This document shows, in pieces, positions 1-6,720 of a stretch of DNA of 9,954 nucleotides; position 1 is the stretch's first letter, and every line of letters begins with the position of its first letter. The notes beneath the pieces are model-generated. The model made no database searches. It saw nothing but the letters and a program-made list of their open reading frames with translations, and had not been told where the DNA came from. This stretch comes from Gemmatimonadota bacterium (GTDB lineage: Bacteria > Gemmatimonadota > Gemmatimonadetes > Gemmatimonadales > GWC2-71-9), in assembly GCA_003221075.1 (NCBI GenBank), contig QHUF01000303.1, positions 1 to 9,954 on the forward strand, in the 5' to 3' direction. Made by a program: the position numbers and the translations under genes.

Positions 1-234
1 ACCGACATCTTCGTGAGTCGCGAGCCGCTCCCCTCATCCGCGCGCAACGTGTTCAAGGGCAGGGTGACCGCGCTGGCGATCGGGCACCGCGGCGCCGGCG
101 TGCACGTTCGCGCCGACATGGGGGGCGTCGAGCTGGTGGCTGCCGTGACGGCGGAGGCGGCACGTGATCTGGCGCTCACTCCCGGCGGCGCGGTCGTGTT
201 CTCTTTCAAGGCCACCGCCGTCCAGGTATTCTAA
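1..234 (+). CDS. modC: ABC transporter ATP-binding protein, C-terminal TOBE domain (molybdate type, partial)
   Basis: The gene enters from the left edge in frame 1, so only the last 77 residues are visible. They begin T-D-I-F-V-S-R-E-P, followed by S-S-A-R-N-V-F-K-G-R-V. This resembles the junction between the ATPase and the TOBE domain of ModC-type importers, where a Ser-Ala-Arg-Asn segment opens the oxyanion-binding TOBE fold. The rest is a short beta-rich stretch ending at TAA. In the ModABC importer this subunit hydrolyses ATP at the inner face of the membrane, and its TOBE domain can bind molybdate for feedback. The assignment to molybdate rather than sulfate or another substrate rests mainly on the downstream Mo-cofactor genes. 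The Walker motifs lie outside the window. The stop is 3 nt before the next gene, so the two are probably co-transcribed. Confidence 0.7.
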   Translation, partial: TDIFVSREPLPSSARNVFKGRVTALAIGHRGAGVHVRADMGGVELVAAVTAEAARDLALTPGGAVVFSFKATAVQVF

Positions 235-237
235 GGA

Positions 238-633
238 ATGCCGACCGCGTATCTCACACGCATCGTCGAGTTCACGGCGACGCACCGCTTTCCCGACACA
301 CCCGAGTTTGCCGGCGCCACGAGCGACCACAGCCATCGGTATCGGTGTGCCGTGACGGTGAAAGGTGTGTTCGATCCGGCACGCGGCGGTGTGATGAGCC
401 TGCCTGCACTCAAGACCCTGCTGCAACGCGAAGTGGTGGTCCGTTTCGATGGACGCCATATCAACGACGACATCGCGCCGTTCGCCGGCGGAAAGTGGGT
501 CGCGACGGGCGAGGCGCTGGCGCTCCATGTGTGGGAGCGGATTGCCGGGGCGTTGCCGGCGGGCGTGGGCCTGCATTGCGTGCGCATTGAGGAGAGTCCC
601 AATCACTACTCCGAATACCGCGGCGAACCGTAA
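238..633 (+). CDS. 6-pyruvoyl-tetrahydropterin synthase / QueD family protein, catalytic residues missing
   Basis: This 131-aa protein has the length and fold signature of bacterial QueD (6-carboxytetrahydropterin synthase). Zinc ligands H16, H31 and H33 are in place, the last two in D-H-S-H-R-Y. An ATGE-like helix start lies near residue 90 and the pterin-anchoring Glu at E119 (V-R-I-E-E-S). Recalling E. coli QueD, residues 12-33 align without gaps. The family's catalytic Cys27 is Ala27 here. The catalytic-dyad His that follows Asp in L-D-H-H-Y-L-N is Gly72 in F-D-G-R-H-I-N, although H74 is nearby. The zinc/pterin site therefore looks intact while the general acid-base residues do not. The ATG start puts H16 at the E. 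coli position; its ribosome site is weak (AAGGA directly abuts the ATG). It sits between modC and fdhD, which suggests a pterin or molybdopterin-related role. Activity as an ordinary QueD or PTPS is doubtful. Confidence 0.8.
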   Translation: MPTAYLTRIVEFTATHRFPDTPEFAGATSDHSHRYRCAVTVKGVFDPARGGVMSLPALKTLLQREVVVRFDGRHINDDIAPFAGGKWVATGEALALHVWERIAGALPAGVGLHCVRIEESPNHYSEYRGEP

Positions 634-655
634 TCCCGGCGACCGTTCCGGTCGC

Positions 656-1378
656 ATGCGGGCCGACTCCGCGGTGGTCGAGGAGTGGCCCGTCTGGCTC
701 GAGGTAAACGGCGAGCCCGCCGTCACGTGGATGTGCACGCCCGATCAGCTCGAGGAGCTGGCCGTGGGATGGCTCCACGGTGAGGGGTACATCGCCTCGC
801 TCGACGATCTGGTCCAGTTGCGGCCATGCGCGCCCGATCTCGGGTTTTGGGCCGACGTGAAGCCGGAACGGCTCGCGCAGGTGAAAGGCGAACACCGCAA
901 GCGCGTGCTCGCGTCGGGGTGTGGCGCGGTCGCGACCATGCTCGCCGACCCCGATGCGATGGCGCATACCGCGCCGCTCCGCGGCGATCCGCCACCGCCC
1001 GAAACACTGCGCGCGCTTTTCAAGCAACTGTTTGCGGCCGGCACCCGCTACAACGAGACGGGCGGCATTCATGCCGCCGCGCTCACCGACAGCGCGACAC
1101 TGCTCTTTCACGCCGAGGACATCGGCCGGCACAATGCCGTCGACAAAGTGATCGGCGCCGCGGTGCTCGCGCGGACGCCGATCACGGGTCGCGGCCTCCT
1201 CGTCACGGGCCGCATTTCCGCCGAGCTCGCCTTCAAAGCGGCGCGCGCCGGACTCGCGTGGGTGGCCACGCCGAGCGTGCCCTCCACACTCGCGGTGACA
1301 ATCGCCGAGCGATCGGGAATGGTGCTCGTCGGCCGCGCGGTCAGCGGCACGCCGCACGTACACAAGCACAGCGAATGA
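656..1378 (+). CDS. fdhD: Formate dehydrogenase accessory sulfurtransferase FdhD
   Basis: FdhD moves sulfur from a cysteine desulfurase to the bis-MGD molybdenum cofactor before it is inserted into formate dehydrogenase, in the cytoplasm. The 240-aa product shows the family blocks in order: V-E-E-W-P-V-W-L-E-V-N-G near residue 8, L-A-V-G-W-L-H-G-E-G-Y-I (35-46), the cysteine loop S-G-C-G (C89), E-T-G-G-I-H-A-A (134-141), the E-D-I-G-R-H-N-A-V-D-K signature (154-164) and V-T-G-R-I-S-A-E (183-190). E. coli has C-x-x-C at the loop; only the first Cys is present here and the second position is Val. The ATG at 656 was chosen because it lies just before the first conserved block. Earlier in-frame starts would overlap the preceding gene extensively and encode Arg-rich, non-homologous sequence. 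It implies a Mo or W formate dehydrogenase elsewhere, probably just upstream of the window. Confidence 0.93.
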   Translation: MRADSAVVEEWPVWLEVNGEPAVTWMCTPDQLEELAVGWLHGEGYIASLDDLVQLRPCAPDLGFWADVKPERLAQVKGEHRKRVLASGCGAVATMLADPDAMAHTAPLRGDPPPPETLRALFKQLFAAGTRYNETGGIHAAALTDSATLLFHAEDIGRHNAVDKVIGAAVLARTPITGRGLLVTGRISAELAFKAARAGLAWVATPSVPSTLAVTIAERSGMVLVGRAVSGTPHVHKHSE

Positions 1379-1788
1379 TGCCCTCCGACGCGGATCTGCG
1401 CGCCCTGCTTCACGAGTCGCGCACGATCGCGGTCGTGGGACTCTCCCCCAACCCGATGCGGCCCAGCAATTCCGTCGCGCGCCACATGCAGCGGTCCGGC
1501 TACATGATCGTGCCGGTGAATCCTGGCCATAACGAAATCTTGGGAGAGAAGAGTTACCGATCACTTAGCGACGCGGCGCGCGAGCACCCGATCGACATTG
1601 TAGACGTGTTTCGCCGTAGCGAGCACGTGGGTGCGATCGTCGATGAAGCGATCGCCGTGCGCCCGAAACTGATCTGGCTGCAACTGGGCGTCGTGGATCG
1701 CGACGCGGCTGTGCGAGCCGAAGCCGCCGGGATCCCTTTCATCCAGGATCACTGCCTCGCCATCGAACACAGTCGTCTCGAGGTCTAG
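1375..1788 (+). CDS. CoA-binding domain protein (YccU-like Rossmann fold)
   Basis: This 137-aa protein matches the small stand-alone CoA-binding family related to the N-terminal domain of succinyl-CoA synthetase alpha. Features seen are T-I-A-V-V-G-L-S-P-N (nucleotide-binding loop after strand 1), V-P-V-N-P strand 2, a G-E-K-S-Y-R-S-L turn, I-D-I-V-D-V-F-R-R-S, K-L-I-W-L-Q-L-G-V, and the terminal I-Q-D-H-C-L-A-I-E-H motif typical of the family. There is no catalytic domain, so its role is presumably ligand binding; the cellular function of the family is not established. Two adjacent ATG codons exist (1375 and 1378). The first gives an ATGA overlap with the fdhD stop, as at other junctions in this operon, and was chosen for that reason. 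Its place between fdhD and mobA hints at a link with formate or cofactor metabolism, which is inference only. Confidence 0.85.
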   Translation: MMPSDADLRALLHESRTIAVVGLSPNPMRPSNSVARHMQRSGYMIVPVNPGHNEILGEKSYRSLSDAAREHPIDIVDVFRRSEHVGAIVDEAIAVRPKLIWLQLGVVDRDAAVRAEAAGIPFIQDHCLAIEHSRLEV

Positions 1789-1789
1789 G

Positions 1790-2395
1790 GTGCGCGGGGC
1801 GGTGCTGGCGGGCGGCGCCGCCAGCCGCTACGGCGGAGCTCCCAAAGGCCTGATGACGGTCGCCGGCCGTCGGATTCTCGACCGCGTCGTCGAGGCTGTC
1901 CAATCCGTGACCAGTGCGCCTCCTTTGTTGATCGCCAACGTACCTGCTGCCTCCGCGTGGCGCCCCGACCTGCAAACCATGCCGGACACACGGCCCGGCT
2001 TCGGCAGCCTCGGCGGGATCTACACGGCTGTCACTGCCGCGCCTGAACCTGTGCTGTGCGTCGCCTGGGACATGCCCTTCGTCCCTGAGGGACTGCTGCG
2101 GGCGCTGGTCGATGGCGAGGCGGCCGGCAATTACGACGCGTTTCTTCCAGAAAGCTCGGGGCGGCGCGGCCTGGAACCGCTGTGCGCGGTGTACGGCCCG
2201 GCGTGTGGCCCCGCAATCGCCCGGCGGCTTGAAGCCGGCGACTTGAAGGCCATCTCCTTCCACGCCGACGTGCGGGTCGGTATCCTCTCCCTCGCCGAGG
2301 TCCGGGCCTTTGGCGACCCCGATGAGCTGTTTTTCAACGTGAACACACCGGACGATCTCGAGCGGGCGGAGGCGCTGTGGCGGCGACGCGCATGA
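1790..2395 (+). CDS. mobA: Molybdenum cofactor guanylyltransferase MobA
   Basis: MobA transfers GMP from GTP to Mo-molybdopterin, giving Mo-MGD, the form used by formate dehydrogenase and other DMSO-reductase family enzymes. The 201-aa product opens with the nucleotidyltransferase signature L-A-G-G-x-x-S-R-Y-G-G-x-P-K (residues 6-19), the Arg, Gly and Lys of which bind the GTP phosphates. R-P-G-F-G-S-L-G-G-I (69-78) corresponds to the family's G-P-L-A-G-I block. Next comes W-D-M-P-F-V with the metal-binding D94, and near the C-terminus F-F-N-V-N-T-P-D-D-L. Length is normal for the family. The start is GTG, 1 nt after the preceding TAG; the only earlier sequence is the upstream gene, so translation is probably coupled. 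The stop overlaps the start of mobB. Confidence 0.95.
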   Translation: MRGAVLAGGAASRYGGAPKGLMTVAGRRILDRVVEAVQSVTSAPPLLIANVPAASAWRPDLQTMPDTRPGFGSLGGIYTAVTAAPEPVLCVAWDMPFVPEGLLRALVDGEAAGNYDAFLPESSGRRGLEPLCAVYGPACGPAIARRLEAGDLKAISFHADVRVGILSLAEVRAFGDPDELFFNVNTPDDLERAEALWRRRA

Positions 2396-2910
2396 TCTCC
2401 ATCATCGGCCTCAAGAATGCGGGCAAGACGACATTTCTCGTCGCGCTCGCGGCGGAGCTCGTCCGCCGCAAGTTCCGCGTGATGACGATCAAACATGGCT
2501 CGCACCCGGCCGACATGGATCAGCAGGGCAAGGATACCTGGCGGCATTGGCACGAGGGGAACGCGGAACGCGTGCTGATAGAGTCACCCGGACAACGCGT
2601 GCTCCTCGAACGTGCGGAAACAGAATCCGACCCCATCACGCTCGCGCGGCGTTACCTCGGCGGCGCCGATATCGTGCTGGTGGAGGGGTTCAAGCGCGCA
2701 CCCCTTCCCAAGATCGAGGTGTATCGCGCCGTGGCGGGCCCGAAGCCGATCTTCGATCCCGCGGTCCACGATCCCGGCGACTGGGTCGCGATCGTCACGG
2801 ACGATCGCGATCTGCGCATGCCCTTCCCCGTCTTCCGGTTCAGCGACACGGCCTGGCTCGTGACGATCGCCAATCTCGCGTGGGATCGCGCGAAGATACT
2901 CCCGCCATGA
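2392..2910 (+). CDS. mobB: Molybdopterin-guanine dinucleotide biosynthesis GTPase MobB
   Basis: MobB is a GTP-binding partner of MobA that is thought to help supply GTP or deliver the guanylylated cofactor; it is helpful rather than essential in E. coli. The 172-aa protein begins with a P-loop, G-L-K-N-A-G-K-T-T-F (residues 6-15). The family block I-K-H-G-S-H follows (33-38), then D-x-x-G-K-D-T-W-R-H, and the conserved V-L-V-E-G-F-K with P-K-I-E-V-Y-R (95-112). The usual His-Asp after I-K-H is Gly-Ser here. The ATG at 2392 was preferred over an upstream in-frame GTG at 2377 because it creates an ATGA overlap with the mobA stop and starts directly at beta-strand 1. Its own stop overlaps moeA in the same way. 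Confidence 0.94.
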   Translation: MISIIGLKNAGKTTFLVALAAELVRRKFRVMTIKHGSHPADMDQQGKDTWRHWHEGNAERVLIESPGQRVLLERAETESDPITLARRYLGGADIVLVEGFKRAPLPKIEVYRAVAGPKPIFDPAVHDPGDWVAIVTDDRDLRMPFPVFRFSDTAWLVTIANLAWDRAKILPP

Positions 2911-4127
2911 CGCCGGCAGAGGCCGCCAGGATAATCCTCTCGCACATCCAGGCGCTTCCGCCCGCGCGCCGGCCGCTGCGCGAGGCGCTCGACGCAGTTC
3001 TCGCCGAAGACGTCACGAGTCCGATCGATCTGCCGCCCTGGGACAACTCCGCGATGGACGGCTATGCGGTACGCAGTACGGATCTCAAGGAGCCCGAGAC
3101 CGACCTCGCCATCATCGAGACCGTCGCCGCCGGCCAGTTTCCCAGCAAGACGGTTGGTCAGGCGGAGGCGACCCGCATCTTCACCGGCGCGCCCCTCCCG
3201 CAAGGCGCCGACACCGTGATCCGTCAGGAAGACACCGCGCAGCCGTCCAAGGCCCATGTCACGATCCGCAATGCGCGCGACGCGAAAAAGAACATCCGGC
3301 GCCGTGGCGAGGACATTCGCAAGGGCGCGGTCGTGCTGCCCGCCGGCACGACGCTCGGTCCGGCGCAGCTCGGCGTGCTGGCCTCGATTGCCTACGACGC
3401 GCCGCTGGTGCATCGCCGGCCGCGGGTCGCGTTCATGGGATCGGGCGATGAGATCGTCGAGCTCGAGCAGCGCGACGCGATTCTCGCGGGCACGAAGATC
3501 GCGAGCTCGAACTCGTACACGCTCGACGCCCTGATTCGCCGCGCTAGCGCGGAACCCGTCAATCTCGGGATCGCGCGCGACAGCAAGGAAAGCCTGCGCG
3601 AGCACTTGGGCGGTGCGGCGGGAACTGATCTGTTGGTCACGACTGCCGGCGTGAGCGTGGGCGAGCATGACCTGGTGCGCGCCGTTCTACAAGAATTGGG
3701 CGGTGAGCTGAAGCTGTGGCGGATCGGCATGCGGCCCGGTGCACCGGTCGGATTCGGTCTGCTGCAAGGAGTCCCGTGGATCGGGCTGCCCGGCAATCCG
3801 GTGAGCACGATGGTGACCTTCGAGCTGTTCGTGCGTCCCGCGATCCGCCAGCTCCAGGGACAGGCACTGCCGTTTCGACGCACGGTTCCGGTTATTGTCA
3901 GAGAGCCAATCACGCTCGGTCCAAAGCTGCGGCACTACCTGCGCGCAATAGTAGATGAAGGGGAGGCGCGTTTGACAGGGCCGCAGGGCTCTGGCATTCT
4001 CACCAGCATGGCGCGCGCTAATGCCCTGCTCATCGTCCCAGCCGAAATGTCGACGGTTCCCGCCGGCACCGAGCTGCTGGCGCTGATCCTCGACGATCCG
4101 CGGCACGTCGCGGAACCACCCTACTGA
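2907..4127 (+). CDS. moeA: Molybdopterin molybdenumtransferase MoeA
   Basis: MoeA inserts molybdenum from molybdate into adenylylated molybdopterin. The 406-aa protein has the standard length and all four MoeA domains. Seen are P-P-W-D-N-S-A-M-D-G-Y-A-V (43-55), I-F-T-G-A-P-L-P-Q-G-A-D-T-V (91-104) and the molybdopterin-binding MogA-like core with M-G-S-G-D-E-I-V (177-184). The core continues with S-S-N-S-Y-T-L, T-T-A-G-V-S-V-G-E-H-D (245-255), R-P-G-A-P-V-G-F-G (276-284) and G-L-P-G-N-P-V-S (293-300). A C-terminal beta domain ends with R-A-N-A-L-L-I-V-P near 370-378. Two departures from the usual consensus are noted: the P-G-K-P lysine is Ala278, and T-S-G-G-V-S reads T-T-A-G-V-S. The start overlaps mobB (ATGA), and the TGA stop overlaps the next ATG. 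Confidence 0.95.
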   Translation: MTPAEAARIILSHIQALPPARRPLREALDAVLAEDVTSPIDLPPWDNSAMDGYAVRSTDLKEPETDLAIIETVAAGQFPSKTVGQAEATRIFTGAPLPQGADTVIRQEDTAQPSKAHVTIRNARDAKKNIRRRGEDIRKGAVVLPAGTTLGPAQLGVLASIAYDAPLVHRRPRVAFMGSGDEIVELEQRDAILAGTKIASSNSYTLDALIRRASAEPVNLGIARDSKESLREHLGGAAGTDLLVTTAGVSVGEHDLVRAVLQELGGELKLWRIGMRPGAPVGFGLLQGVPWIGLPGNPVSTMVTFELFVRPAIRQLQGQALPFRRTVPVIVREPITLGPKLRHYLRAIVDEGEARLTGPQGSGILTSMARANALLIVPAEMSTVPAGTELLALILDDPRHVAEPPY

Positions 4128-4960
4128 TGGCCTTTCTCAGCTCACCCGTCGTGCGCCGCGCGCTGCGGTTGACGGGCTACCTGCTCCTGACCCTGGTCGT
4201 GTACTGGTTCAACGCCGTCACGCCACCCAGTGCCAGGCTCGGCATCCTGTACATCATCCCGGTGCTGCTCGTCACCTGGACTGAGGGACTGGCATGGGGG
4301 TTGGTATTCGCCGTGGCTACGACCGGATTGCGGGAAGCCATCGCGTGGGTGCAGATGCCGGCGGACACGCCGATGGTGTGGCGCGTCGTAACCGGGCTGG
4401 CGTATCTGGCCGTCCTGGGCCTCGCCATGGCGGGTCTCCAGACCCTGCGACGTCGAGAAGCGCAGATGGCGCGCCTCGTCACGCAGGATCCGCTCACCAA
4501 CGTCCTGAACGCCCGCGCGTTCGCCGAGCGGCTCGGCCAGGAGTTGGACCGCAACCGCCGCTACCCGCGCCCGCTGGCGCTGATGTACATGGACCTCGAC
4601 AACTTCAAGATCATCAACGACACCCACGGGCATCAGACTGGCGACGCCGTCCTGCGGCTCGTGGCCGACGCGATGCGCTCGTCGGTGCGGCAGGCCGACG
4701 TCGTGGGGCGACTGGGCGGTGACGAATTTGCCGTATTGATGCCCGAGACCGATGCGCAGGTCGCGGATGCCGCCGCCAAGCGGCTCATCGCCAGCCTGCG
4801 CAACGTGTTCAAGGGGACACCCAACGTAACGGCCAGCATTGGCGTGGTCTCTTGTACCGCGACGGACGCCAGTACGGATGACCTGTTGAGACGCGCAGAT
4901 CAGGCCATGTACGACGCGAAGAAGTCGGGCAAAGATCGGGTTGTGCAGGTCGCGATTTGA
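4127..4960 (+). CDS. Membrane-anchored diguanylate cyclase (GGDEF)
   Basis: The 277-aa protein should make cyclic di-GMP from two GTP at the inner face of the membrane. Four hydrophobic segments (about 12-30, 38-52, 55-75 and 87-105) form the N-terminal sensor/anchor, with P-P-S-A-R-L-G-I-L-Y-I-I-P as in other 4-TM GGDEF proteins. A short linker leads to D-P-L-T-N-V-L-N (121-128), the metal-binding D-L-D-N-F-K-I-I-N-D (156-165) and G-H-Q-T-G-D. The active-site loop G-G-D-E-F is at 197-201. An R-x-x-D inhibitory site (188-191) lies five residues before it, so product inhibition is likely. The catalytic residues look complete. The ATG shares one base with the moeA stop (TGATG), which suggests translational coupling. 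The signal sensed is unknown, and no phosphodiesterase is visible nearby. Confidence 0.93.
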   Translation: MAFLSSPVVRRALRLTGYLLLTLVVYWFNAVTPPSARLGILYIIPVLLVTWTEGLAWGLVFAVATTGLREAIAWVQMPADTPMVWRVVTGLAYLAVLGLAMAGLQTLRRREAQMARLVTQDPLTNVLNARAFAERLGQELDRNRRYPRPLALMYMDLDNFKIINDTHGHQTGDAVLRLVADAMRSSVRQADVVGRLGGDEFAVLMPETDAQVADAAAKRLIASLRNVFKGTPNVTASIGVVSCTATDASTDDLLRRADQAMYDAKKSGKDRVVQVAI

Positions 4961-6720
4961 TCCTGCTGCTCGTCGCGCTCATCAGCGCGCAGGATTCTAC
5001 TCCACAGCTCTTCTATAGCGTGACCGTCCCCACGGACCGGTCGGCCTATCTCGTCGAGCTGCAAATCACGAATCCTCCAGGTCGCAGCCGCCTCGTGATC
5101 CCCAACTGGGCACCGGGTGCCTACCGGCTCATGGATTCCTGGCAGAACATCCGCGATGTCGTGGCATTGAGCCCCGCCGGCGATACCCTGCCTCTCCGCC
5201 AGGACTCCCCGATCTCCTGGGTCATCGATCCGAAGGGCGCCACCCGAATCACGGTCCGCTACACCGCAGGGCTGCGCGACTCCGAGCAATGGCGGCGGCC
5301 CAACAACCGCTGGTTCTTGCGGTCGACGTCCGGGGTCGTGGATGGTCCGCGCACGTTCATGTATCTCGACGGCTGGAAGCAGGCACCGGCCCGGGTCACT
5401 TTCCGGGTGCCCGCGGGCTGGCGCATCGCCACCGGACTCGCGCCGACCACGAGCGACAGCACGACGTTTGCCGCGCCCAGTTACGACGTGCTCATCGATT
5501 CTCCGGTCCTGCTCGGCAAATTCCTGACGTATGCGTTCAGCGCGGCCGGAACGCCTCATCGCGCCGTCGTGGATCTCGGCGGCGGCCGCGCCGAGGCGCC
5601 GGGAGTGTTCGTGGACATGCTGCGGCGTATTTCCACGACGGCGATTGGTATCTTCGGCTCGGCGCCCTACACGGACTACACATACATCTTTGTCGGTGGC
5701 CGCGGCGGCGGGCTCGAGCATCTCAACTCGACCACGATCGGTGTCACGACCGGCACGCTGGCCAGGAATCCCCGCGGCGCCGAAACCGTCAGCGCCCACG
5801 AATTCTTCCATGTCTGGAACGTCAAGCGGATCCGGCCGGTCGAGCTCGGACCGTTCGATTACGAGCATGAAGTGCGGACCGTCAATCTGTGGTGGAGTGA
5901 GGGGGTCACCGACTACTATGCCGACGTGATTCTCGCGCGCGCGGGACTCGACAGCCCCGCGGACTTCGCCCAGGGTCTCGCGACGTCCATCGGGAACTAC
6001 CGCAGCAATCCCGCTCGCCTGCTCGTGTCTCCCGAGCGCTCGTCGTGGACCGTATGGGATTCCCCCGCCGTCAACAACAGCTATGTCATCTCCTATTATC
6101 TGCAGGGCGAGCTGCTCGGCTTCCTGCTGGACCTAGCCATCCGCGACTCGACCGACAACGCGAAATCGCTCGACGATGTCATGCGCTATCTCCTCGACCA
6201 CTACGCGGGAGAGCGCGGCTTCACACGGGACGAGCTGGTGGCGGCGGTCCGCAGCGCCACCGGACACGACTTCGAGGAGTTCTGGCGGCTCTACGTGAGC
6301 GGCGCGACGGAGATCCCCTGGGACGACTACCTCCGCGCCGCAGGCTGGGACGTGGTGTTCACCGAGGCCCCGGACGTCGACGCGCGGATCGGCTCGATCC
6401 CACCGGCCGTGCAGGGCAGCCGCTGGCGCGCGGTCGCCGCCCCCGGGAGTGCCGCGGAGCGCGCGGGCCTGCGTACCGGAGACGAGCTGGTGCGGATCAA
6501 CCGCCGCCCCGTCATCGACGGCACTGACGTCACCACCGCGGTGCGCGCGATCGGGCCGAGCGCTGAAGTGGTGGTGGAGGTGGTCCGCGACGGCAGCCCC
6601 CTCACGATTCGCTTCGAGGCCGGGACGTACAATCGCGTGCGCGCCCAGCTGCGCGATCTGCCGGCGCCGACGGCGAAGATGCGGCGCATCCGCGCCGGGC
6701 TGCTCCGAGCCGAGCGATGA
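4957..6720 (+). CDS. M61 family glycyl aminopeptidase-like metalloprotease with C-terminal PDZ domain
   Basis: This 587-aa predicted secreted zinc protease follows the M61 layout. It has an N-terminal beta-sandwich (about 18-200), a thermolysin-like catalytic domain with G-G-L-E-H-L-N-S (251-258), and the H-E-F-F-H-V-W-N-V-K-R-I-R-P zinc motif (H281, E282, H285). The third zinc ligand is E315 in W-W-S-E-G-V-T-D-Y-Y. The Y-V-I-S-Y-Y-L-Q-G-E helix follows, then a PDZ domain near 475-555 ending with the loop G-L-R-T-G-D-E-L-V-R-I-N. The only possible start in this open frame is TTG at 4957, which overlaps the preceding TGA (TTGA). The resulting N-terminus I-L-L-L-V-A-L-I-S-A-Q works as a short hydrophobic signal core but lacks the usual positive n-region. 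Family members prefer N-terminal Gly or Ala; the substrate here is unknown. Confidence 0.93.
   Translation: MILLLVALISAQDSTPQLFYSVTVPTDRSAYLVELQITNPPGRSRLVIPNWAPGAYRLMDSWQNIRDVVALSPAGDTLPLRQDSPISWVIDPKGATRITVRYTAGLRDSEQWRRPNNRWFLRSTSGVVDGPRTFMYLDGWKQAPARVTFRVPAGWRIATGLAPTTSDSTTFAAPSYDVLIDSPVLLGKFLTYAFSAAGTPHRAVVDLGGGRAEAPGVFVDMLRRISTTAIGIFGSAPYTDYTYIFVGGRGGGLEHLNSTTIGVTTGTLARNPRGAETVSAHEFFHVWNVKRIRPVELGPFDYEHEVRTVNLWWSEGVTDYYADVILARAGLDSPADFAQGLATSIGNYRSNPARLLVSPERSSWTVWDSPAVNNSYVISYYLQGELLGFLLDLAIRDSTDNAKSLDDVMRYLLDHYAGERGFTRDELVAAVRSATGHDFEEFWRLYVSGATEIPWDDYLRAAGWDVVFTEAPDVDARIGSIPPAVQGSRWRAVAAPGSAAERAGLRTGDELVRINRRPVIDGTDVTTAVRAIGPSAEVVVEVVRDGSPLTIRFEAGTYNRVRAQLRDLPAPTAKMRRIRAGLLRAER

Noticed and set aside
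42..59. 18-bp exact repeat GCGCAACGTGTTCAAGGG, also at 4798-4815
   Set aside because: Both copies encode R-N-V-F-K-G in frame within unrelated domains (TOBE and GGDEF). With this base composition and shared codon preference, coincidence is more likely than a functional or mobile repeat.
449..655. N-terminal extension of fdhD starting at 449
   Set aside because: The added 69 residues are an Arg/Ser/Cys-rich out-of-frame reading of the QueD-like gene and match nothing in FdhD. The ATG at 656 lies right before the first conserved block.
461..1564. Long minus-strand open frame of 367 codons opposite fdhD and the CoA-binding gene
   Set aside because: It has Arg/Ala-rich composition with no recognisable motif, and it lies wholly antisense to genes with clear family signatures. 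Such frames are common shadows in high-GC DNA. The same applies to the minus-strand frames at 2652-3668, 4900-5868 and 6327-7388.
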